Shown here one piece after another: positions 50,567 through 62,626 of a DNA stretch of 64,000 nt. Made by a program: the position numbers and the translations under genes. The stretch lies in the NCBI GenBank assembly GCA_030737835.1, contig JAUJYN010000012.1, positions 7,749,003 through 7,813,002 on the forward strand, in the 5' to 3' direction. The first letter of the stretch is position 1, and each line of letters opens with the position of its first letter. The stretch comes from Acorus gramineus (taxonomy: Eukaryota > Streptophyta > Magnoliopsida > Acorales > Acoraceae). The notes beneath the pieces were generated by a model that saw only the letters and a program-made list of their open reading frames with translations, was not told the origin of the DNA and searched no databases.

Positions 50567-52475
50567 ATTTCTTGCTTGCTGAGAAATCATATCTTCTTGG
50601 ATTTTATCATGGCTTATTTGGAAACAACATCTTGTCATGAATTTTGGTGTGATTTATTTAGACATGATATCTTCAAATCTAGTTTATTTGAAAAATATAT
50701 CTTGTCATTGAATTTTGATTTGGATATGATATCTTATCATAAAAATTTTCGGGTTTTATCTTAGTCGCGATGTTCCCTAACAATGGGAGCATTTTATTAT
50801 ATGAGATTGACAACTGATACACTCAGTCGATTTTACAAACTCGTCTGCACTCCAGAAATTGTCATTTAATCGTCTCTGTATATTATGATAGTGCAGTATA
50901 CACTGTGATACCATCATGTTGTATGAAAATTATAAAATAAAATAAAATTAAAAAAATAAATTAATGTATTATAGTTTATACATTATTTTGTATAACAATA
51001 TGTATTTCAATGAATGAGTGTTTAATTTTTTATTTTTTTAAAGAAATGATTAGGATTGCAAATGGGCTACACATGGACCATGTGTATCATTTTCATATGA
51101 GATGGATCACATGGTGTTGGTATCACTCGAAGCCAGCATAGGCTTCATAGCTTCAATGGTTGAAGTTGCCCACTCAAAATTCTTAAGACAAATTGTCTCC
51201 AATATGTTTTGGAAATTTTTGAAGATACGCATGTTTTTGTTAAGTAAATATTGGAACTCGAATCCATGACCTCATAAAATGTATACAGTACTAGTCCAAT
51301 TAAGTGTCTGTGTAGCACTTCAATACGACACTACCTCCATTTCACTTCACAACCACCCTATCCGTATCATCTCTCTTTAGACCTATATGTATATAGATTA
51401 TAGATTTGGGTAATTCTAAAGATTTAATGAGGGTGTTTCAGTCTATTTTGGGTATATAATAATTTTTTTAAAACAAACTGCCCCAACGTGCCTCCACCCT
51501 TGTGTGGGTGGAAGCATAAGAGAAAAATAGAAAAGAATAAATGAGAATAAGATAAAAAAGTTATTTGTTTGCAAAGAATAAAAGGGCATAGTTATGTTAG
51601 AATATGTGAGAATAAGCTGGTATTTGTATTCCAAGTCTCTCATGGAATTATGTTATTCCACTCAATCCATTCCTTATATAAATGGGTTTCACTGTCAAAT
51701 CAACTGTCATCATTTTTTTAAATTAGGGTACACAGGACAAATCAATTTATTACATTTTATAAATTATTATATACATCTTATTCATTTCTTATCAATAACT
51801 TATCCATGATCATTTAAACAACAAAAACTTCATTGTTATATTTTTCAATGAGAACAACGAAAAACCAGTGTTCTCAAAATCTCTTCTAAGCTGTGATTAA
51901 TCCCTCGCCCGCTTAGGCCTAGGCGGTCTCAACATGCAACGCTTAAAGCGTAGCCGCTTTTTTTTATTAATTCATAGTTGACTAATAAGATATTAAGTTA
52001 TTTTATATATTATATATATATCAATTAATTTTTTATACTATTTCGATTATGCTTATGTTATTAATTTTTTGTTGATATTAATTTGTTATTATTTTGTAGT
52101 AAAAAAAATATTATATGCAATATTTAATGAAATGATAATATGCGGTCCATGTGGTCCGTACGAATCACGTATATATATATCCTTTATTGAGGTATATGCG
52201 TTGATAAAGAAAGTATATAGTCTAGTGAGGTATATGCTTCAATGAACTGATATATATGATTTCTTTATCATTACACTACTCATAGTATTTATATGTATAT
52301 GTATTATATTTATTATTTTAAAAAATGATTGATTAATCCCATATTAATCTCCGCCTAGCCGATTAATCCTTAATCCCTGCTCAACCGCCCGATTAGCGGT
52401 TCTTACAACATTGCTAAAACACAACCAAACAAAAAATAACTTATTCCACTGATATAATAATATATTCCTAGAATA
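50567..52475. other. Spacer right of X8 gene B with nested MITEs
   Basis: 50567-51310 is the duplicated upstream flank of the X8 unit, in common with genes C and D (for example ttgcccactcaaaattctta near 51165). 51540-51850 plus 52420-52470 look like one CCCGTTTGG-family MITE split by another element at about 51868-52420. The ends of the inner element, cagtgttctcaaaatc and gcggttcttacaacattg, and its blocks cgcttaggcctaggcgg and ccgcctagccgattaatcc, are mutually inverted. No gene is seen. Confidence 0.6.
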
Positions 52476-52925
52476 GCCCCCGTTTGGATATGGAATAGGC
52501 TATGAAATAACTTGGAATAAAACAGAATATGTAATTTTTTGTGTTTGGATGTATTGAATACCCTGGGATAACCTATGCCACAATAAACTCATATAGTATA
52601 TGGATTCCAATCAACTTTTGAAATTAAAGTTATTCCAGATTATTCCACTCAAAGAATATATGGGTCCACTATCAAATTAACTGTCATCACCTTTTATAAA
52701 TTACCTATCAAATCAATTATCTTCATTTTTTTCATATTTTATAAATCATTATCCACACTTTATTTATATTTTATTCAAATAATAAAAACTTTATTATTAC
52801 GTTTCCCAACGAGAATAATTTAAAATACAATAAAAAAATAAAATCACTTGTTTCACTGTTATACTCACTTATACTGATATAACTATATACCCAGAATAAA
52901 TCTTATTCTATATCTGAACATGATA
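52476..52925. mobile_element. MITE of the CCCGTTTGG family
   Basis: The left end gcccccgtttggatatggaa is clear. The interior matches the copies near 47.9 kb in inverse orientation (ctttatttatattttattca, aataatttaaaatacaataa). The right end is degraded to cttattctatatctgaac, after which a 24-bp phrase is repeated (52909-52956). Confidence 0.65.
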
Positions 52926-53234
52926 ATGAACTTATATCTGAACATGATAATGAACTATACTGTTTTATTCAATGGATGTGGAAGGGACACTCCATTTCTC
53001 CATCAAATAAAATATGTCTTGGGCTAGTACGCCTTTGCTTTTCTTCTTATACCATCCAAATCAGGGGTCATATTCGTAAGTGCATTCGTCATTTCGTCAT
53101 GACCGGAGATCATAATTACGATCAAGTAACATTTGTTAGGTGAAATAAAAAAATAAATAAATATATGACAAAAAAATTTTTTGTTGAAGGCGTAGTAGCC
53201 CAAGACATATTTTATACTATGTTAATATTATTTA

Positions 53235-53770
53235 GGAAAAAATCCATATAACCCTCATTAAATTGATTAAAATCCATATAACCCCGTGACTTTTTTAAAA
53301 ATCTATATAACCCTTTAAAAATATTTAATAAATCCAAATAACCCTTTGAATAAAATTTACGTTTACAGATGCTAAATATTTTACGGATATTATGTTTGGT
53401 TAACCCGGATAGAAACACATAGTATACCAAAAGAACCCTACAATGTGTTAAAAATGCAAAAAATATCTTATAAATGACAATTTTACCATTCCGGATAGAG
53501 TTTTATAATATATTCAAAAAGGGTAAAATCATCACTTTTATAATTTTTTTACATTTTTAACACATTGTAGTGGTTTTTTAGTATATTGTATCTTAATCAG
53601 GATAAACCAAATGAAATATTTACAAAATATTGATTATCTATTAACGAAAATTTTATTCAGGGGGTTATTAGATTTATTAGGTGTTTTCAGGGGGTTATAT
53701 GTCTTTTAAGAAAAGCCAGGGGGTTATATGAATTTCAGTCAGATCTCATTGGGTTGTATGGATTTTTCCC
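53235..53770. mobile_element. MITE with repeated ATATAACCC units and a 9-bp target duplication
   Basis: It starts ggaaaaaatccatataaccc and ends gttgtatggatttttccc, flanked by TATTATTTA at 53226-53234 and 53771-53779. A 9-bp duplication suggests a Mutator-type origin. Several internal atccatataaccc / gggttatat units are arranged as inverted arms. Same family as 18184-18664. Confidence 0.82.
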
Positions 53771-53786
53771 TATTATTTAAAGTTAG

Positions 53787-54115
53787 AAAAAAAATCCAAA
53801 TAACCCCTTGAAAAATACTTGAAATCTATATAACCCTTGGATTTTCATAAAGTCTATATAACCCCTGAAAACACTGTGTAAATTCAATAACCCCTGAATT
53901 AAACATCCATTGATAGATTTTGCTAATATTTTGTTTTATTAACTTTGATTGAAAACACAGTATACCAAAAAACTTTATAAAATTTGTTAAAAACGAGAAT
54001 TTTTTTTGTATATAACAATTTTATCCCTCTAGATAGATTATAGAACCTTATCTGAAAGAGTAAAATCGTTATTTATAGAAGATTATGTTTAAAACTCTAC
54101 AAGAGGTTTTTAGGT
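53787..54115. mobile_element. Partial second copy of the ATATAACCCC MITE
   Basis: Immediately after the preceding element, the phrases aaatccaaataaccccttga, aaatctatataaccc and agtctatataacccctg repeat in the same order as the left arm. No right arm is found, so this copy is truncated. Confidence 0.65.
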
Positions 54116-54279
54116 TATGCTATAAAATGATTTTTTTTATAAAAATATATGCATTAAATGTGTTCAAGCTACACACACACAATTGGACCAGTGTGTACCT
54201 TTTATGAAGTCATGGTTTCGAGTTCCAATATTTACCTAACAAAAACATATATATACACTTCAAAAAACAACATGATAGT

Positions 54280-54738
54280 TGTTGGGAAACGGATTTGCGG
54301 AAGCCATCAACAAACAAGATATCAAACACAATAATGAAATACCACATCACACGAAGAACACAAGATATACCTGGTTCGGCCTAGGCCTACATCCACGGGG
54401 CAAAAACAAGAATCCAATTTGATAGTTGTGATACATTAAAAGACTCATAAACTCTCTTATGTAGTTAAATTCTCTTAGAACCCTCTCAACCTCTCTACAT
54501 TGTATCATGCATAGTTTTGCCATTGGAACTCTTTATAGAGATAAATAAATTTATCTTCAAGTAATCTCCTAATAAACAAATTTGTGAAAAACAAATATAT
54601 TTCCCTAATTTTAGGAGATTCACTTTAACTATTAATTAAGATCAAATCTTAATTAATATACTAATTAGGTGCCCATCCTAATATGGTTTCATCATCGCCA
54701 TCTGATGTGACACACCAGATTGAGACATAAACCCAACA
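54280..54738. mobile_element. Copia-type solo LTR
   Basis: 459 bp beginning TGTTGGGAAACGG and ending CATAAACCCAACA (TG...CA with short inverted ends), flanked by ATAGT at 54275-54279 and 54739-54743. The phrase acctggttcggcctaggcct is typical of plant copia LTRs. There is no internal region, so it is a solo LTR formed by recombination. It lies in the upstream flank of X8 gene C. Confidence 0.85.
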
Positions 54739-55095
54739 ATAGTTTCACAGTGTAATACTACACTATCGCAATATATAGACAGCTAGGGGACCACTTCAGG
54801 ACCGTAGACGAGGATGTCAAACGGACTGAGTGTATAAACGATCGATCTCATATAATAACATGCTCCTATTGGCTTTTGCTAGGGAACATTTCAACTAAAA
54901 CAAAACCATAAAAATTTCATGAAAAGATATCGTATCCAAATCAAAATTCAATGACAAGATACATTTTTCCAATAAGCCAGATTTGAAGATATCATTTCTA
55001 AACAAATCACACTAAAATTAATGGCAAGATGTTGTTTTCAAATAAGCCAAGATAAAATCCAAGAAGATATGATTTCCCAGCAAGAAAAAAATTAT

Positions 55096-55144
55096 CCACA
55101 TTTGGTGAGTGTCTCAATGTTTTTCAGACCCTTATAAAAACCCA
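55096..55144 (+). promoter_or_regulatory. Core promoter of X8 gene C
   Basis: TATAAAA is at 55133-55139, about 76 bp before the ATG. The preceding block (cacatttggtgagtgtctca and onwards) matches genes B and D almost base for base. Confidence 0.8.
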
Positions 55145-55214
55145 TATCCTTTCAATGAATTTCATATTATCTTTTCAGTTGTAATATCAAGCCTAGCTTA
55201 TTTGCTAGTGAGAG

Positions 55215-56375
55215 ATGGCGCGAGCTATGGTTCTTGTCATGTATACCCTTCTCTGCATCTCCATCAACTTGAACAATTGTTATGCAGGTGAGTCACATTA
55301 GTTCATGTTAATTCTAGATCCACTAATTAAATATTGTACACGCAGTTTCACTACTAATTAAGGTAGTGTTTGGTAATGCATTTGAAAATAATTTCACTTA
55401 AAATAGCTGTTACAAAATATATTTTTATGATATTTCTGAAAAATTGCATTTTATAAATAAAAATTATTTTTCACTTTTCAAAGATGGGGTTGCGAGGGAC
55501 TTTTCAAAAAAAAAAATTTGAATGAAATAAGTTTCCAGCAAAATTAGAATCTTCAAAAATTGTTCAAACCTATTTAAAACGCAGAATAAAAGACTATTTA
55601 CTCACAATGCATGCCTAGGATTTACATATAATTTATCTTCCTTCCATGTTTCACTTAGATGGGCAATGGTGCATCTCCAATCCAAATGCGTCTGATGATG
55701 TCCTACAGAAGGCTATAGATTGGGCTTGTGGAGCTGGAGGCGCCGATTGTAGCGCAATCCAACCTAATCAGCCATGCTACGAACCTAATACGGTTGCGGA
55801 TCATGCCTCCTATGCCTTCAACAACTATTGGCAAAAAAACAAGAAACAAGGGGCCACTTGTGATTTCAGTGGTGCTGCCCAGCAAGTTTCAAATGATCCA
55901 AGTATGTTCTATATCTAAGGCCAATTAACTTATACAACTATACATGCATGAATTATTGGTTTTTTAGGGACATAAATCAAGGTGGATGGGATCCTTGGTC
56001 AGCAATCAAAATTAATAAGCATTTTGTTACATATAGTTTTATTTATAATCCAGCGTATTGTTCACATATGTCCATCCTTGTTAATGTAGCGTAAAATTTT
56101 CACCTCATCTACGAGTGGATCCATTTTCATTAGAGTATATTTTTATATTACATATACCTCGATATATGAAAAAATTATATTTTTAAAATGAGAATAAGTG
56201 AGAATTCCACGTGAGACTATAACAAGGGTATGTAGCATTATCCATTTATTAATACAAGAGCTTTTAAAAGTATTTAGTAAATTAATGTTTTACTTTGTAA
56301 ACCATGTATTGATTAAAATTCTGACATTATTGTCTTGTAGGTCATGGTGATTGTAAGTTTCCATCTGATCCATGA
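55215..56375 (+). CDS. X8-domain (CBM43) secreted protein C, Ole e 10-like
   Basis: A small secreted callose-binding-type module. Exons 55215-55287, 55659-55901 and 56341-56375 total 351 bp, 116 residues. Exon 1 encodes a signal peptide (MARAMVLVMYTLLCISIN, ending NNCYA), two residues shorter than in B and D. Exon 2 (DGQWCISNPNASDD through QQVSNDPS) holds five cysteines and the NTVADHASYAFNNYWQKNKK core. Exon 3 supplies HGDCKFPSDP and TGA. Splice sites are all GT-AG and phases match the paralogues. The protein has no GPI tail and no glucanase. It lies tail to tail with gene D across the palindrome and head to head with gene B. The coding frame, promoter block and six cysteines are intact. Confidence 0.93.
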
Positions 56376-57669
56376 TTTGGAGGGTAGAAGTTGAAGGTTA
56401 ATAAAGCTTTTGGCCGGGGAGTTCTTTTTTTTTAGTGGTAATGTAACTTCCCAATAAAATCTTAAATGAAAAATTTCTTCTGTGGCTACTCCATGATCAA
56501 ATGAGAACTTGGCCTAATTTAATGAACTCTCTCGATCGACTCTCTTCCATCTATAACATCTGATTCTGTATAAGTGGTTTCCTTTTATTCAATTGATTGT
56601 TTGTGTACAAAGCAACATATACAATAGTACATTAAGGTTAAGATAAAATATTTTTGCGTGGACTGAGTTTTGGTTAGCTAATTAGCACCCCTGTAAAGGA
56701 GATCAGAGGTCCCCGAGGGAACCAATCCTCACAAAAATTAAATTTGGGCTTGCATTGTGTCATGGAGCCTAAAAGAAACTTGAAGTAACATTAGCTTTTG
56801 TGAATTATTGATGGTATAGCAGCTTTGAAATTTAAAATTTTGAAGAGATGCAAACTGCAAAGAAGTACATAAAATGATAATTGCGAGTGAACTCTTACAC
56901 ACATTCCTTTTGCCCCCAATTGGGTTGCGACATAAACTACTATGTGATAGATAGCTATTCTAATATATAATAGGGCGCTATTACACAATCTTTTGTACAA
57001 CTTGTAATGTTATACCATATATTTCTTTAGCCATCTAATAGAGTATATGTTTTCTTAGACGATGTATATACCTCGTTAAAATTATATACCCTTTATCATT
57101 GTGAAGTTTATAAAAGAATTTTAAAAACTTTTAGAAAAACTTCACTTAATTATAACCTACATGATCTATTGATACAGAAACTCTAGATAGTCAGAGAGAG
57201 GAGGGTCGAGAGAAAAAAGAGAGAGAGATCAGATTGTGAAGGGCATGTATCATATATGCCCGTTTGGATGTGAGGTTGGGGAGCATCGGCGGTGTGGAAC
57301 GCTGGTGAATGTGTAACATAGAATCAAACGACATTTCCTGTTGGTAAAACCAAACTCCGAATTCAGCATTTCATGTGTAAAAAAACACGGTTTACCAACA
57401 TGCTAAAACACCGCTTTTGAAAATCCGAACCTCCAATGCAGAAAAATAGGACTTGTAAATTACTAGATATCCCATAAATTACATGAATGGACACATTTTT
57501 AACAAATATATAATATTTAACAAGATATATACCTCCATTGCTGGGCTACTATGGAGGTATAATAGGTTAAGCTAGTAAATGAATATTTTATAAAAAAATA
57601 TGCATTAAATGCATTCAAATATTTAACACGTTTTTCATTAACATATTGTCTATGTGGCATAAAATTAGT
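56376..57669. other. 3' flank of X8 gene C and inner palindrome arm
   Basis: A probable polyadenylation-type aataaa lies at 56400. The duplicated flank shared with genes A, B and D follows, then the inner arm block 57095-57470. No gene is seen; the small open frames are not shared as proteins by the duplicated copies. Confidence 0.65.
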
Positions 57670-58890
57670 AATGTTTCTTAAGTCCTCGTTTGGATCAAGT
57701 TTAGATAGATTCCACATTTGAAAAATGGATGATTCTCAAAAGCAAATTCAATAACATTTTTAGCATTTAGCTTTTTAACTCTATTCTTATTTTTTAAAGC
57801 CAAAAAATCAAATGATTGGAAAGTTAGTAAAACAATGCTTTACAAAAATTGAGTTTGAAACACATGATTTTAAAAATTCTAGCATTTTAATCACACATCT
57901 AAATGCAGCTTTCAAAAAATTGCTTCATCATCGTATTTGGTTATCATAAAATAAGGACAACAATTAAATTATTGTTTGGATTAAGTTTCAATAATATTAA
58001 AATAGCATAAACTATGCTTTGTCTACTACGCATTCAACAAAAAAAATTGTCATATTATTTATTTATGTTTTATTTCACCTAACAAATGTTACTTGATCGT
58101 AATTATGATCTCAGTTCAAAACAACGGCACCTATGAATGTGATCCCTGATTTGGATGGTACAAGAAGAAAAGAAAATGTTCAATGGAATTTGGTGGGGTG
58201 TCCCTTCTACATCTACTAAATAAAACAATATATGTTTGCCTCAAATAAAATGCCTTCAATTATAAAGTGCTCGAGTTCTAGTGCCTAGCTTTTGTTAGTA
58301 ATCAGGGCATCTATCAAATTGTATGGTTTTTTTTTTGAAAGGATAATGTTATGGACAATCTTTTTTACGATCTTTTTTGCACATGTTGTCTTTTTTTAAA
58401 ATAGTACACATCATCTAATAAGGTATATGCTTTTATAAAAAATAAAACATATACTTCAATTAACTCCATGGATGCATTTATAGAAAATGGAAAAAAAATT
58501 ATCGAATAATATATCTCATTAATGTGAATATATGCTCTTGTGATTTTCTATCGGCGCATATGAACCTGGTAATCGGGGTTGGAAAACAAATTGTGTGAAA
58601 CAACACTCTTTATGGAAACCAAATACGATGATGAAACAATTTTTTAAAGGCAGTGTTTCGATGTGTGATTAAAATGCTAGAATTTTTAAAATCTCACATT
58701 TCAAACTCAACTTTTAAAAACATTGTTTTGTTAACTTTTCAATAATTGGATTTTTTTGCTTTAAAAAATAAAATGAGGCTTGAAAACTTAATTGCTAAAA
58801 ATGTGTATGGATCTATGTATGAGAATCTTTCACTTTTGAAACGCGGAATTTATCCAAACGCGTAGATCCAAATGTGGCCTTAAGAAATAT
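57670..58890. mobile_element. Inverted-repeat element at the palindrome centre
   Basis: 57670-57960 and 58600-58890 are inverted repeats of nearly 300 bp: cttaagtcctcgtttggat against atccaaatgtggccttaag, and cattttaatcacacatctaaat against its inverse. The terminal phrase cgtttggat resembles other MITEs here. The centre (58018-58215) is an inverted match to 52960-53205. No transposase seen. It may be a foldback-type element or a rearranged MITE. Confidence 0.7.
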
Positions 58891-59529
58891 TACTAATGTT
58901 ATGCAAAAATATGTTATTTAAAAACATAATAAAGAATTTTTTCCCAATAAAACGTTGGTACACTCTAATCTTTTTGCAGTCTCGTTTGCATTCTAGTAGT
59001 AATCACAATAGTGTAATATACATTGCGCTATCGCACTGTATGAAAATTTAAAAAAAATTATTTTTTTGAAGGAAAAATATACGGGTGTGTCTCAATGTAT
59101 TCTCAATGTAAAATGTAAAAATGATCTTTTTGTTGTTTGGTTTACCATGGATAAAGTAGGGATAAATGGTAGATAAGAGATGGATAAGATTTATGACTTT
59201 TTAAATGACAACTATACCCCTACATAAATTATGTGATTGGGAATAAACGTGAGAGATGTGTGTGTGATATGATAGATGTGATAATTTTTAGAATGTGAAA
59301 TGGATACAGTTGGATTCTCAATACGTCGCGTTTCAGTCAGTGTTAGAAAATGCGCGCATTCACAACCAAATCACAAACTAGATGAGATGTTTGGATATAA
59401 AACTTGCATTCACATTTGCCCAGTTTATTAGATTACTGAAATGCACCTACACAAATGGAGAACAAGGCTAGGGTTTTTTTAATGACATGACAAAACATGA
59501 AATTTATGGAAATATATTTGGGATAGTCT
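58891..59529. other. Unmarked AT-rich centre between palindrome arms
   Basis: AT-rich with no gene. A stretch near 59100-59230 faintly resembles the CCCGTTTGG MITE interior (tgtttggtttaccatggataaa). Otherwise nothing can be named. Confidence 0.5.
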
Positions 59530-61339
59530 ATTAATTTACAAGCCCTATTTTCCACGTTGGAGGTTCGGATTTGCAGAAGTAGTGTTTTATCGTGTTGGTA
59601 AACCGTGTTTTTTATACATGAAATGCATGATTCTGAGTTTGGCTTCACCAACACGAAATGTCGTGTGATTCCATGTTACACATTCACTGGTGTTCCACGC
59701 CACCGATGCCCCCCAACCTTACATCCAAACAGGCATACCTGATAAAATGTCCTTCACAATCTGATCTTTATCTCTCTTTTTTCTCTCGAACCTCCTCTCT
59801 CTTACTATCTAGAATTTCTTTATCTCTAGATCATGTTGGTTATAATTAAGTGAAGTTTTTCTAAAAGTTTTTCAAAATCTTTTATAAACTTCACAATGAT
59901 AAAGGGCATATAATTGTTTTGTTAGGAGAGATGGGATAAAATAACAAGTGATTTGACTCATTAAGACAAAAAATCTGTCTCAAATATGGCAAATCCCAAT
60001 GTTTGAGAATCATTATATCTAACCAGATCATGCACTACCAAAGGAGAAACCATCTCATTCAAGTTGTGGGTCATTAGGACTCTTGTATCAAATCACCTAT
60101 GACCCAATTATAAATCACAAAACTAAATGTCAAATTATACTTTTGTATATTTTCAAATCATTATCCATATCTTCTTCTTTTTTTTTGACAAAACATTAAG
60201 CTAGTGCCCTTTAATTAAATAAAGGAAGTGGCCCAAATGGCATAACAAAGCAAAGAAGCAAATAAACAAAATCCTTATCCGTATATATTATATTCTTATT
60301 GCATTTTAATAACAATTTATTCATGAACAATCAAACAACAAAAATTTCATTATTACATTTTTCAATAAGAATATATAATGAAAACATAATGAAAAAGAAA
60401 ATGTCCCTTATTGTATAAGAAAATGTTACACTCGGTCCTTTTAATAGTCCAAAACGCGGACCATGCATATTTTATTTTTTTAAAAATAGTAAATATCAAA
60501 TGAGGTATATTTTTTGATAAAAAGTATATATTGCTTCATTTCCGATTGAAATAACTCATTTTTAGTAAGTGAAAGAAAAAATATAATTAATGAGCTATAT
60601 ACATCATCTAAGAAGGTATATACTCTACTGAATGGCTAACGAGATATATGGGATTGCATTTGGCATTTGGGACTGTAAAAAAAATTGTGTGCAACAACAC
60701 CCTATGATCTATATCAAAATTAATAGCTATCTATTACATAATAGCTTATGTCTCTACCCAATCGGGGGCTAAAGGAATGTGTAAGAGTTCGCTCACAATT
60801 TACGTTTTTTGTACTTCTTTGCAGTTTGCATCTCTCTTCTTCAAAATTTTAAATTTCAAAGCTGCTATACCATCAATAATACACAAAAAAGTTAATGTTA
60901 CTTCAAGTTTATTTTAGGCTCTATGACACGTTGCAAGCCCAAAATTAATTTTTGTGAGGATTGGTGCCCTCGGGATTGATCCCCTGATCTCCTTTACAAC
61001 TTCTAACATGTACGATTGATCGTACATGCTAACTAGCTAACCAAAGCTCAGTTCATGAAAAAATATTTTATCTTAACCTTTCTGTACTATTGTACATGTT
61101 GCTTTGTACACAAACAATCAATTGAATAAAAGGAGACAACTTCTACGGAATCAGATGTTATAGATGGAAGATCTGGAAAATAGTCCTTAAAGCCAATTTT
61201 TCATTTGATCATGCAGTAGCAACACATGAACATTTTCCATTCAAGATTTTATTGGGAAGTTACATTAACACTAACAACAAAAAAAACACTCCAAATGAAG
61301 GCCAAAAGCTTTATCAACCTTCAACTTCTACCCTCCAAA

Positions 61340-62508
61340 TCAAGGATCAGATGGAAACTTACAATCACCATGACCTACAAGACAATAAAACATATGGTGT
61401 CAAAATTTCAATCAATACATGGTTTACAAGTAAAACATTCACTAAATACTTCTGATAATGCTACATACAGCCCCTATTCCAGCCTCACATGTAGTTCACA
61501 TATTCTCATTTTAAAAATATAATTAATTCACATATCAAAGTATATATTATCATAAAAATATACTCTAATCAAAATAGATCCACTTGTAGATGAGGTCAAA
61601 TTTATGCTACATTTAACAAGGATGGACATATGTGAGATTGCACACGGGATTATAAACTGAACTATGCATGTGTAACAAAATGCTTTATAAATTTGATTAT
61701 ATTGTAAACCAAGAATCACATCCATCTTGAGTTAGATCCCTAAAAAACGAATAACTCATGTATCATTGTATAAGTTAATTATTTTGCTTTAGAGATATAA
61801 CCTACTTGGATCATTTGAAACTTGCTGCGCAGCACCACTGAAATCACAAGTGGCCCCTTGTTTCTTGTTTTTCTGCCAATAGTTGTTGAAGGCATATGAG
61901 GCATGATCCGCAACCGTATTGGGTTCATAGCATGGTTGATTTGGTTGGATTGCGCTGCAATCGGCGCCGCCGACTCCACAAGCCCAATCGATACCCTTCT
62001 GTAGGACATCATCCGACGCATTTGGATTGGAGATGCACCATTGCCCATCTGGGTAAAACATGGAAGGAAGACAAATAATATGTGTGAATGGACACAAAGG
62101 TCTTCAAGGTCTGCAATTGTATTTTTGTGGGTTGAAGTGAAATCCTAGGCATTGTGAGCAAGTACTCTTTTAGGCAGCATTTGAAATAGATTTGGACAAC
62201 TTTTAGAGATTCTGATTTTGCTGAAAACATATTTCATCCAAAAAAATTTTGAAAAATCCTGGGCAAATCAATCTTTGAAAAAAGTGAAAAATATATTTTG
62301 TTTTTTTTATAAAAATCAGTTTTTCTGAAATCGCATAAAAATATGTTTTCTAGAAGCTATTTTAAATGAAATTATTTTCAAACAAACTCTACTTTAATTA
62401 GTAGTGAAACATGAACTAATGTCACTCACCTGCATAACAATCGCTCAAGTTGATGGAGATAAAGAGGAGGGTAAAGATTACAAGAACCATAGCTCCGTGA
62501 TTTGCCAT
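61340..62508 (-). CDS. X8-domain (CBM43) secreted protein D, Ole e 10-like
   Basis: A small secreted X8-module protein. Minus-strand exons 62508-62430, 62048-61806 and 61374-61340 give 357 bp and 118 residues. Exon 1 is a signal peptide (MANHGAMVLVIFTLLFISIN, ending SDCYA). Exon 2 begins DGQWCISNPNASDD and includes CGVGGADCSAIQPNQPCYEP and NTVADHASYAFNNYWQKNKK. Exon 3 gives HGDCKFPSDP and the stop. Six cysteines are present, with no membrane anchor. The mature protein is almost identical to B and C. Introns are phase 1 at the same codons. The donor after exon 2 is GTAGGT where B has GTAAGT, still acceptable. I see no disabling change. Confidence 0.92.
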
Positions 62509-62574
62509 CTCTCACTATCAACTAAGGCTTGATATTACAACTATAAAGATAATATGAAATTCATTGAAAGGCTA

Positions 62575-62626
62575 TGAGTTTTTATAAGGGTCTGAAAAAC
62601 ATTGACACACTCACCAAATGTGGATA
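62575..62626 (-). promoter_or_regulatory. Core promoter of X8 gene D
   Basis: The TATA box (minus-strand TATAAAA) is at 62586-62580, with the same upstream block as genes B and C up to about 62626. Confidence 0.78.

Larger units (their letters stand above)
54130..57470 (+). repeat. Left arm of the X8 palindrome
   Basis: The arm carries gene C and its flanks. Its inverse is found at 59530-63640 with gene D. Matching pairs include the upstream flank, the whole gene, the 3' flank to about 57060 (tattgatggtatagcagctt against its inverse near 60870), and the outer block at 57095-57470 against 59530-59915 (tttatcattgtgaagtttat against its inverse). The arms differ by insertions: the solo LTR on this side, and about 0.65 kb (59925-60590) on the other. 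Confidence 0.85.

Noticed and set aside
55646..55918. Reading the X8 exons as complete single-exon genes starting at an intronic ATG (also at 40458, 49690 and 61789)
   Set aside because: These Met codons lie before the acceptor. Using the upstream signal-peptide exon gives secreted proteins with matching phases, and the last cysteine is in exon 3.
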